DNA from: Ornithinimicrobium sp. CNJ-824
GTDB lineage: Bacteria; Actinomycetota; Actinomycetes; Actinomycetales; Dermatophilaceae
NCBI RefSeq assembly: GCF_001942405.1
Contig: NZ_MKKA01000033.1
Coordinates: 62,001-126,000, forward strand
DNA length: 64,000 nt
Direction: 5' to 3'
The translations under genes and the position numbers were made by a program. This document shows positions 57,339 to 64,000 of this stretch, one piece after another. The stretch's first letter is position 1; each line of letters starts with the position of its first letter. The notes beneath the pieces are model-generated. The model saw only the letters and a program-made list of their open reading frames with translations. It ran no database searches and had not been told where the DNA came from.

Positions 57339-58189
57339 TCAGCGGCCGTCCGGGCACCACTCCATGTAGAGGCCGTTCTCGAGCAGGACCGCCCCGGGCG
57401 GAGCCTCCCGCTCCACGAACCCGAGGCCCGGTAGAGGCTGCGGGCACGGGCGTTGTCGGCGCCCACGTCGAGCCAGACCCGGCGCACGTGCGGGCGCCCC
57501 GCGGCATGCTCCAGCAGCTGGCGCAGCAGCAGCCGCCCCAGACCCTGGCCCCGTCCCTCGGGGGCCACGACCATCCGGCGCAGCTCGACCTCGTCGGGCC
57601 GGTCGAGGGCCGCCAGGATGCCGAAGGCCACGACCCGGTCCAGCCGGTCCACCAGCACCCAGTGCTCCTTGTCCGGGGCCTGCAGCACCTGCTCGTGCCA
57701 CTCGCGGCCGCCCTCGCCCAGCCACTGCCCGGTGTCCTGGGCGCTCTCGATCTCCACGACCGTGTCCAGGTCACCCGGCCTGGTGGGGCGCAGGTAGGAC
57801 CCGACGACGACACCGCCGTAGTCGCGCCGCAACGGCCGCGCCCGGTGGGCGTGGCGCCCGGAGGTCACCTTGGGCGCGGAGACGACCAGCAGGAGCAGCT
57901 CCTCGTCCGTCTCGTTGCGGATCTGGTGGCGCACCCGGGGCGGGATCTCGATGCCGGACCCGGCCGTCACCTCGGTCGTCCGGGGCCCGACCGCGACGAC
58001 GGCCCGGCCGGACAGCACGTGGAAGTACTCCCGGGAGCGGTCGTGGGCGTGGGTGCGGGTCGCGCTGCCGGCGGCGAGGGACTCCTGCACCACCGACAGG
58101 TCGGACCGGTCCACGAGGTGCCAGACGGTGCACCCGTCGTCCCAGGTCGACCTCCGGGCGGTGTCGGGGCTGATCGGGTCCGGGGCCAT
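57339..58189 (-). CDS. Cupin-GNAT fusion protein, one apparent frameshift near the C terminus
   Basis: Residues 1-110 form a cupin (THAHDRSREYFHVLSGRAVVAVG, then PPRVRHQIRNE), a small beta barrel that often binds a metal. From about residue 125 a GNAT acetyltransferase follows (YLRPTRPGDLDTVVEIE, RRMVVAPEGRGQGLGRLLL). The frame breaks near 57433, where CGGGGCCTC appears as CGGGCCTC, and the natural end is GLYMEWCPDGR. The joined protein is 283 aa. TAGCGT ends 6 nt before the ATG. The two domains could also be separate genes merged by another error, but nothing in the sequence demands that. Function unknown. Confidence 0.7.
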
Positions 58190-58221
58190 GACGGCACGCT
58201 ACCGGGTGCCGGGGCCCCGGG

Positions 58222-59397
58222 TCAGCCGACCTGGACCGAGGGGGACCCGCCGCTGTCCTCCAGCTCGCCGCGGGACTCCATCTCCTCGGCGATCCGCATG
58301 GCCTCCTCGATGAGCGTCTCCACGATCTGCGACTCCGGCACGGTCTTGATGACCTCGCCCTTGACGAAGATCTGGCCCTTGCCGTTGCCGGAGGCCACCC
58401 CCAGGTCCGCCTCGCGGGCCTCCCCGGGCCCGTTGACCACGCATCCCATGACGGCCACCCGCAGCGGCACCTCCATGCCCTCCAGGCCCGCGGTCACCTC
58501 GTCGGCCAGCGTGTAGACGTCGACCTGGGCACGGCCGCAGGACGGGCAGGAGACGATCTCCAGCTTGCGCGGCCGCAGGTTGAGGCTCTGCAGGATCTGG
58601 TTGCCGACCTTGACCTCCTCCACGGGCGGCGCGGACAGCGAGACGCGGATGGTGTCGCCGATGCCCTTGGACAGCAGCGCACCGAAGGCCACGGACGACT
58701 TGATGGTGCCCTGGAAGGCGGGCCCGGCCTCGGTGACGCCCAGGTGCAGCGGCCAGTCCCCCCGCTCGGAGAGCATCTCGTAGGCCCGGACCATGACGAC
58801 GGGGTCGTTGTGCTTGACCGAGATCTTGAAGTCGTGGAAGTCGTGCTCCTCGAACAGGCTGGCCTCCCAGACCGCCGACTCCACGAGGGCCTCGGCGGTG
58901 GGCTTGCCGTACTTGTCCAGGATTCGCTTGTCCAGGGAGCCGGCGTTGACGCCGATGCGGATCGAGACCCCGGCGTCCTTGGCGGCCTGGGCGATCTGCT
59001 TGACCTGATCGTCGAACTTGCGGATGTTGCCCGGGTTGACCCGGACGGCGGCGCACCCGGCGTCGATCGCCGCGTAGACGTACTTGGGCTGGAAGTGGAT
59101 GTCGGCGATGACCGGGATCTGGGACTTGCGGGCGATGGCCGGCAGCGCGTCGGCGTCGTCCTGGCTGGGGCAGGCCACCCGGACGATGTCGCAGCCGGAG
59201 GCGGTCAGCTCGGCGATCTGCTGCAGCGTGGCGTTGATGTCGGTCGTCGGGGTAGTCGTCATCGACTGGACCGAGATCGGGGCGTCGCCGCCGACCTCGA
59301 CCTTGCCCACCCTGATCTTGCGGGTCGGACGCCGCGGCGCGAGGACCGGCGGGGGTGCGGACGGCATGCCGAGCGAGATGGGGGTGCCTGCAGTCAT
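58222..59397 (-). CDS. ispG: 4-hydroxy-3-methylbut-2-enyl-diphosphate synthase (IspG/GcpE)
   Basis: IspG is the 4Fe-4S enzyme that makes HMBPP in the MEP isoprenoid pathway. The cluster cysteines are in [12 protein letters not shown] and [32 protein letters not shown] and [16 protein letters not shown] are family blocks. The 391 aa length is normal. A GACAAT box ends 7 nt before the ATG, although AGGAGG is present further upstream. With dxr two genes upstream, two MEP-pathway steps are clustered. Confidence 0.96.
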   Translation of the reverse strand: MTAGTPISLGMPSAPPPVLAPRRPTRKIRVGKVEVGGDAPISVQSMTTTPTTDINATLQQIAELTASGCDIVRVACPSQDDADALPAIARKSQIPVIADIHFQPKYVYAAIDAGCAAVRVNPGNIRKFDDQVKQIAQAAKDAGVSIRIGVNAGSLDKRILDKYGKPTAEALVESAVWEASLFEEHDFHDFKISVKHNDPVVMVRAYEMLSERGDWPLHLGVTEAGPAFQGTIKSSVAFGALLSKGIGDTIRVSLSAPPVEEVKVGNQILQSLNLRPRKLEIVSCPSCGRAQVDVYTLADEVTAGLEGMEVPLRVAVMGCVVNGPGEAREADLGVASGNGKGQIFVKGEVIKTVPESQIVETLIEEAMRIAEEMESRGELEDSGGSPSVQVG

Positions 59398-59436
59398 GGG
59401 ATCGATTGTCTCACCGCCAGGGGCGGTGACCTCCTG

Positions 59437-59462
59437 TCGGGGTCGGGGTCGGGGTCGGGGTC
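59437..59462. repeat. Hexanucleotide repeat TCGGGG x4
   Basis: Four tandem copies of TCGGGG plus a partial fifth begin directly after the rseP stop codon, in the 63-nt gap before ispG. On the transcribed minus strand the unit is CCCCGA. Length could vary by slippage and change the spacing between the genes. Confidence 0.8.
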
Positions 59463-60780
59463 AGGTGAGCCGGATCGGGGTGACGATGTCGGCGTAGATG
59501 AGCAGCGCGGTCATGCCGAGCAGGCCGACGGCGACGGCGTAGGCCACCGGCAGCGCCTTGGCGGTGTCCACCGGGGCGGGGGCGGGCAGGCCGCGCACCC
59601 GGTGCCACGCCTTCTTCAGGCCCTCCCACAGCGCCCCGGCGATGTGGCCACCGTCGAGCGGCAGGAGCGGGATGAGGTTGAAGACGAACAGGGCCATGTT
59701 CAGCGAGGCCACGAGGGACAGCAGGATCCAGAACCGGTCCGTCAACGAGTCGCCCGCGTCGCCGAGCGCCCCGTCGGCGACCTCGCCCGCCACGCGGCCG
59801 ACGCCCACCACCGACATCGGTCCCTCCGCGTCGCGCTCCTCCACGCCCGCGACCGTCTGGGCCACGTCCACCATCCGCTGGGGAAGCGTGAGCACGATCC
59901 GGGCGGTGCCGGTGAACATGTCGCCGACGAAGCCGGGCACCGCGGTGATCGGCTGCGGCTCGTAGACGAAGGTCGGGCTGGCTCCCAGGAAGCCGACCTG
60001 CCCCAGGACCAGCTCGCCGTCCTCGTCCACCTGGTACTGCCCGTCGGGGGTCATCAGCGGCCGCTCGCGGAGCACGAGGTCGGCCTCCAGGGTGCGCCGT
60101 CCGCCGTCCCGCTCCACGGTGAACACGGCGGTGTCACCGGCGTTCTGGATGGCGTAGGTGGTCTGCGACCACGTGCTCACCGGGGTCCCGTCGACGGCCA
60201 CGATGGTGTCCCCGGCCTGGAGCCCTGCGGCGAGCGCCGGGGAGGGGTCCTGGCCCTCGCAGCTGTCGTCGGCCACGTCGGTGTTGGCGCACTCGGCGAC
60301 GGCGGAGACGGTGGGGGTCAGGGTGCCCACCCCGTGCACGGTGAGCAGCAGGGTGACGAGCACGGCCGCGATCCCCAGGTTCATCAAGGGACCACCGGCC
60401 ATGACCACCAGGCGCTGCCAGACCGGGAGCCGGTAGAAGGTGCGGTGCTCCTCCCCGGGCTCGACCTCGTCCAGCGAGTCGGTGCGTGCCTGCTCGATCA
60501 TCTGGTGGAAGGGGTTGGACGAGGAGCGGCGCAGCCGTCCGCCGTCGGCGGCCCGCGGGGGGAACATGCCGATCATGCGCACGTAGCCCCCGAGGGGGAC
60601 GGCCTTGACGCCGTACTCCGTCTCGCCGCGGCGGCGCGACCACAGGGTCGGGCCGAAGCCGACCATGTACTGGGTGACCTTGACGCCGAACCGCTTCGCT
60701 GGCAGCAGGTGCCCCACCTCGTGCAGGGCGATGGACAGCGCGATGCCGACCACCATGACGAGCACGCCGAGCAGGTACAT
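59461..60780 (-). CDS. rseP: Site-2 protease family zinc metalloprotease (RseP/M50)
   Basis: The 439-residue membrane protease has the zinc motif HEVGH at residues 20-24 in the first helix, a PDZ domain in the middle (AGLQAGDTIVAVDGTPV), and FNLIPLLPLDGGH with the third ligand near the C terminus. It cleaves membrane-bound substrates such as anti-sigma factors. A GTG one codon upstream (60783) is an equal start candidate, 7 nt from AGGAGG. The dxr-rseP-ispG order is conserved. Confidence 0.94.
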   Translation of the reverse strand: MYLLGVLVMVVGIALSIALHEVGHLLPAKRFGVKVTQYMVGFGPTLWSRRRGETEYGVKAVPLGGYVRMIGMFPPRAADGGRLRRSSSNPFHQMIEQARTDSLDEVEPGEEHRTFYRLPVWQRLVVMAGGPLMNLGIAAVLVTLLLTVHGVGTLTPTVSAVAECANTDVADDSCEGQDPSPALAAGLQAGDTIVAVDGTPVSTWSQTTYAIQNAGDTAVFTVERDGGRRTLEADLVLRERPLMTPDGQYQVDEDGELVLGQVGFLGASPTFVYEPQPITAVPGFVGDMFTGTARIVLTLPQRMVDVAQTVAGVEERDAEGPMSVVGVGRVAGEVADGALGDAGDSLTDRFWILLSLVASLNMALFVFNLIPLLPLDGGHIAGALWEGLKKAWHRVRGLPAPAPVDTAKALPVAYAVAVGLLGMTALLIYADIVTPIRLT

Positions 60781-60817
60781 CACGGCTGGTCCTCCTGGTC
60801 GTCCGGCGTGGGCGTGG

Positions 60818-62047
60818 TCACGGGTGGGGCCGGTCCGGGGCCGCCCCGGCGATGCGGTCCGACGCCGCCCGACGGGCCCAGGCGTCGGCCGCCAGGACCT
60901 GGTCCACGGAGAGGTCAACTCCCGGGGCGTCGGATCCGTTCCCGCCGGCGTGGTCGTCCACCACCCGGGCCACGACGTCGACGATGTCGGGGAAGCGCAG
61001 CCGCCCCTCGTGGAAGGCGTCGACGCACTCCTCGTTGGCGGCGTTGTAGACGGCCGGGAAGGTGCCGCCGGCCCGGCCGACCCGTTCCGCCAGCCGCACC
61101 GCGGGGAAGGCCTCGTGGTCGAGGGGGAGGAACTCCCAGGTGGAGGCGCTGCTCCAGTCGCACGGGGCGGCCACGTCGGCCAGCCGGTCGGGCCAGGACA
61201 GCCCCAGGGCGATCGGGATGTGCATCGTCGGCGGGGACGCCTGCACCAGGGTGGAGCCGTCGACGAACTCGACCATGGAGTGCACCACGGACTGCGGGTG
61301 GACGACGACCTCGATGTCGTCGAAGGGCACGTCGAAGAGCAGGTGGGCCTCGATCACCTCCAGACCCTTGTTGACCAGGGTGGCCGAGTTGGTCGTCACG
61401 ACCCGGCCCATGTCCCAGGTCGGGTGGGCCAGCGCCTGCTCCGGGGTGACGTCGCGGAGCTGCTCCCGCGTCAGGCCGCGGAAGGGACCGCCGCTGGCGG
61501 TCACCACCAGCCGGCGCAGCTCCTCGCGCCGCCCGCCGCGGAGGCACTGGGCGATGGCGCTGTGCTCGGAGTCGACGGGGACGATCTGCCCGGGGGCGGC
61601 GGCGGCCCGGACGATCGGCCCGCCGACGATGAGGGACTCCTTGTTGGCCAGCGCCAGCGTGCTGCCGGCCGCGAGCGCGGCCAGCGTCGGTCGCAGCCCG
61701 ATGCTGCCGGTGACCCCGTTGAGGACGACGTCGGCGCCGTTGCCGGCCACGGTGGTGGCCGCGTCCGGCCCGGTGATCACCTCGGGACGGTATGCGGTGA
61801 GCCCGGCCTCCCTGGCGGCGTGGTCGAGGGCCTCCTCCACCCGGTCCCGGACGTCCGCCCCCTGGAGGGACACGGCGACCTGCTCCACCTGCAGGTGGAC
61901 GGCCTGCCGGGCCAGCTGAGCCAGGTCCCTGCCGCCGGCCGCCAGCGCCCTCACCTCGAACCGGCCGGGGTGGGCGTCGATCACCTCGACCGCCTGGGTG
62001 CCGATGGAGCCGGTGGAGCCGAGCAGGGTCACGGAACGGGACGTCAC
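60818..62047 (-). CDS. dxr: 1-deoxy-D-xylulose-5-phosphate reductoisomerase
   Basis: Dxr makes MEP from DXP with NADPH, the committed step of the non-mevalonate pathway. [17 protein letters not shown] is the NADPH-binding start; [29 protein letters not shown] and [11 protein letters not shown] are active-site blocks. Length is 409 aa. The GTG at 62047 overlaps the stop of the preceding gene in GTGA, tying it to the EspG-like gene upstream. Confidence 0.96.
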   Translation of the reverse strand: MTSRSVTLLGSTGSIGTQAVEVIDAHPGRFEVRALAAGGRDLAQLARQAVHLQVEQVAVSLQGADVRDRVEEALDHAAREAGLTAYRPEVITGPDAATTVAGNGADVVLNGVTGSIGLRPTLAALAAGSTLALANKESLIVGGPIVRAAAAPGQIVPVDSEHSAIAQCLRGGRREELRRLVVTASGGPFRGLTREQLRDVTPEQALAHPTWDMGRVVTTNSATLVNKGLEVIEAHLLFDVPFDDIEVVVHPQSVVHSMVEFVDGSTLVQASPPTMHIPIALGLSWPDRLADVAAPCDWSSASTWEFLPLDHEAFPAVRLAERVGRAGGTFPAVYNAANEECVDAFHEGRLRFPDIVDVVARVVDDHAGGNGSDAPGVDLSVDQVLAADAWARRAASDRIAGAAPDRPHP

Positions 62048-62808
62048 CGCTCCATTGTGCCGTCCCCCGGGCCTGGTCCGGGGGCGCCCATGGCGGCCTC
62101 GACGGTCAGCGCCGCGCGGTCGGCCAGCCAGGACGCCGGGACCGGGTGGAGGAGGACCTCCCCGTCGCCGGGCGCCCCGGCCCGGCCGGCCCAGCAGCCG
62201 CCCGGCCCGAGGGCGAGCAGCACCCGGGTGGGGGCGACGGGCGCCGGCTCTCCGGGCACGAGGACCGTCAGCTCGGCGAGGACCGTGGGACCGCGCAGCG
62301 CCGCGGGGAGGGTCCCCAGCGCGTCCGGCCGGACCGGCACCGGCTCCCCGGTCCCGTCGACGGCGTCCGGAGGCAGGAGAGCCTCCACGAGCGACCCGGC
62401 CACCTGCCCGGGGTCGGTCGCCAGCGACAGCGAGACCAGCCCGTCCTCGTCGAGGTCCTCGACGCAGGCGCCGTCACCCGTCAGGTGCAGCACCCGGGCC
62501 GAGCCGACCGCCTGCGGACCGAGCAGGCGGTGGGCGACGACGACGAGGTCGGCCGCCAGCCGCACGTCGAGCGCGAGACCGACGACGCCGGCCAGGTCGG
62601 GCGGCCCGTCGCCCTGGTCGGTGCCGGCGACGAGCCCGCCGTCGGCGGTCAGCAGCCCGCGGGCCCGCAGGCTGCGCCGCACCTCCCCGTCGGACCTCGG
62701 GTCCTGCCGGGCCCGGTCCTCCGCCTCCCCCAGGGACCGCAGGTGCGCCTCCTCGAGCACGGCCAGCTCGACGTCGGTGAGCGTGACGAAGGGGACGACG
62801 GCGCTCAC
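62044..62808 (-). CDS. Putative EspG-like (type VII secretion-associated) protein
   Basis: The 254-residue protein begins [19 protein letters not shown], with a charged helix and [14 protein letters not shown], then alternates hydrophobic strands ([33 protein letters not shown]) and ends with [11 protein letters not shown]. This order resembles EspG-fold ESX chaperones, but similarity is loose and judged by eye. It overlaps dxr and the WXG100-like gene by 4 nt at each end, so the three are translationally coupled. I have no direct evidence of function. Confidence 0.5.
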   Translation of the reverse strand: MSAVVPFVTLTDVELAVLEEAHLRSLGEAEDRARQDPRSDGEVRRSLRARGLLTADGGLVAGTDQGDGPPDLAGVVGLALDVRLAADLVVVAHRLLGPQAVGSARVLHLTGDGACVEDLDEDGLVSLSLATDPGQVAGSLVEALLPPDAVDGTGEPVPVRPDALGTLPAALRGPTVLAELTVLVPGEPAPVAPTRVLLALGPGGCWAGRAGAPGDGEVLLHPVPASWLADRAALTVEAAMGAPGPGPGDGTMER

Positions 62809-64000
62809 CACGACCCTCCTGGGGAGGGCGTCGGCACCGCCCCGCCGCGTCCGGCCGGCGGGTCGGGCAGGCCGGCGCCCACCGTCCGGCGCAGCTCGAG
62901 GGCCCACCGGCCCGTGACGGTCCCCACCCGGGTGGCGCCGGCACCGACGAGCCGCCGGGTCTGCGCCAGCCGCTGCAGCCCGCGGCGGGCGCGGTCCCTG
63001 GCCCGGCGCGCGGCGTCCCCGCCGGCCCGCTGGACCCACCGTCCTGCCCGGGCACCGCCGCTCCGGGCCCGCGACCAGGTGGCCCCGGCCGCCCGGCCGA
63101 TGGCCTCTCGGTGGTCGTAGAGCCAGGACCCGGTGGTCCACGCGGTGTAGGCGCCCACCGCGACCATCCCGGCCAGGCCCACGGGCGGCAGGACCGTGGC
63201 CAGGGCCAGCGCCGGCACCCCGAGCACCGCGCCGGCGGCCACGGCCCGGGTCGCCCCCGCGCGCCAGCCGGTGCGGCCTCCCCCGTCCACCAGGTCGGAG
63301 AGGGCGCCGAACCAGGTCCAGGCCGGGGAGAGACGGCCCAGGAGGGCGACGGGGCCGCGCAGCGTGGCGGGACCAGCCTGCCGGGCGAGGGCTGCTGCCG
63401 CAGCTGCGCCCACCGACGGGGCGCGTCCCGCAGCCGGCGCGGGCGGCCGCCCGCGCCGCCGCGTCCCGGGCCCAGCTGGCGCGGGCCACCGTGGTGAGGC
63501 CGGCCGCGGCCACCACGGCCCGCCGCACGGGCCGGTGGGCCTTGACCAGCTTGTGGCCGGCCAGGCCCAGCGTGACCACCTGCTCCAGCAGGGCACGCAG
63601 GGGTGAGACGGCCTCCCGCAGCGCCCGCGAGGCCACCAGCCGGACCGTCTCCAGCTCCTCCTCCGTCCGGCGCATCCGCTCCGCGGCCCGCACGACCTCC
63701 AGCTCCAGCTGCTCGATGCGGGAGGCCACGAGCCCCTGGACCGCCGGCTCGGCCGTGGGGACCGCCGCCCGCAGACGCGCCAGCTCCTCGACCGCCTGGT
63801 CGGCCCGGTGCTGCCAGCGGGCCGTCTCCTGCCGGGCGTCGTCGGTCGCGTCGGCCACACCGCGCAGGACCCCCGCCATGTGCTCCAGCGGGTCCGCGAG
63901 CGCGGCCAGCAGGCGGGCGGTCGCCTCGGCACGGGCGGCCTGCTCCAGGGCCGCCAGACCCACCCAGGACGGACCGGCCCCCGGGCCCCGGACCTCGTCC
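62805..64000 (-). CDS. Putative WXG100/LXG-like protein with C-terminal hydrophobic segments, N terminus outside window, two apparent frameshifts
   Basis: The gene runs off the right edge. The visible part starts in Ala/Glu/Arg-rich helices that look like a coiled coil (ARWQHRADQAVEELARL, EQLELEVVRAAERMRRTEEE). It continues through a Ala/Arg-rich region where the frame changes near 63438 and 63385. A hydrophobic section follows (GAVLGVPALALATVLPPVGLAG) ending YTAWTTGSWLYDHREAIG, a layout seen in WXG100-type secreted proteins, and a basic tail. A GTG at 63963 is possible, but the frame is open to the edge. Function is inferred only. Confidence 0.45.
   Translation of the reverse strand, partial: TRSGARGPVRPGWVWRPWSRPPVPRRPPACWPRSRTRWSTWRGSCAVWPTRPTTPGRRRPAGSTGPTRRSRSWRVCGRRSPRPSRRSRGSWPPASSSWSWRSCGPRSGCAGRRRSWRRSGWWPRGRCGRPSHPCVPCWSRWSRWAWPATSWSRPTGPCGGPWWPRPASPRWPAPAGPGTRRRGRPPAPAAGRAPSVGAAAAAALARQAGPATLRGPVALLGRLSPAWTWFGALSDLVDGGGRTGWRAGATRAVAAGAVLGVPALALATVLPPVGLAGMVAVGAYTAWTTGSWLYDHREAIGRAAGATWSRARSGGARAGRWVQRAGGDAARRARDRARRGLQRLAQTRRLVGAGATRVGTVTGRWALELRRTVGAGLPDPPAGRGGAVPTPSPGGSW

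Noticed and set aside
59437..59462. CRISPR-like repeats
   Set aside because: The units are contiguous hexamers with no spacers, and no cas genes are present.
62044..63963. A single 639-residue minus-strand protein
   Set aside because: It is a composite. The C-terminal 254 residues are a separate gene starting at the GTG at 62808, and the upstream part of this frame after 63438 is a wrong frame of the WXG-like gene.

Overview
The window is a very GC-rich actinobacterial chromosome segment. Third codon positions are almost all G or C, GTG starts and 4-nt ATGA/GTGA gene overlaps are common, and the RNase E/G, IF-2, Obg and NusA proteins have the long charged or Pro/Ala-rich extensions typical of Actinobacteria. 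Gene content and order (obgE-proB-proA-nadD-rsfS, dxr-rseP-ispG, rimP-nusA-ylxR-infB) point to Micrococcales, possibly an Intrasporangiaceae-like genus; the genus is inference. It is core chromosome. I see no insertion sequence, phage gene, plasmid gene or CRISPR array.

Layout. 1-5.8 kb: start of an unknown gene, tRNA-Ala, a histidine phosphatase, rsfS, nadD, a small membrane protein, a divergent glycosyltransferase, proA, proB. 5.8-12.3 kb: obgE, rpmA, rplU, a large RNase E/G gene with a long leader, and a DUF2344 gene. 12.4-19.8 kb: serC-serA on the plus strand, then a serine hydrolase, a B12-binding radical SAM protein and a long-chain acyl-CoA synthetase on the minus strand. 19.8-31 kb: rodA/ftsW-like, ribF, truB, rbfA, a plus-strand copper/DyP-peroxidase cassette, infB, ylxR, nusA, rimP. 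31-42.7 kb: DUF4439 Tat lipoprotein, DUF255 protein, CapA-like lipoprotein, TauE/SafE permease, proS, a GH13 enzyme, a class V aminotransferase, an esterase and an EamA transporter. 42.7-48.6 kb: a compact operon for an FMN-dependent 2-hydroxy-acid oxidase and a LivKHMGF-type ABC importer, headed by a perfect inverted repeat. 48.6-58.2 kb: S9 peptidase, DHA2 exporter, DUF4081/GNAT protein, glpD-glpK, a uridine-kinase-like protein and a cupin-GNAT fusion. 58.2-64 kb: ispG, rseP, dxr, then two overlapping genes that look like an EspG-type/WXG100-type (type VII secretion-related) pair, the second running off the window.

The minus strand carries the backbone usually found as dxr-rseP-ispG-GNAT-proS-rimP-nusA-ylxR-infB-rbfA-truB-ribF. 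Blocks of accessory genes interrupt it at ispG/GNAT (glycerol, kinase, cupin-GNAT), GNAT/proS (peptidase, exporter, lldD-liv, esterase and others) and infB/rbfA (copper/DyP).

Two window-wide properties matter to a reader. First, fifteen genes are split by frameshifts. All of the roughly twenty shifts fit loss of one base, mostly from a short run of identical bases, so I treat these genes as intact genes with sequencing errors and give full-length coordinates. Second, about a dozen genes have a TANNNT -10 hexamer only 6-8 nt before the start codon, which predicts leaderless mRNAs; and the word GGTATGCC recurs far more than expected, bringing rare codons with it in several reading frames.
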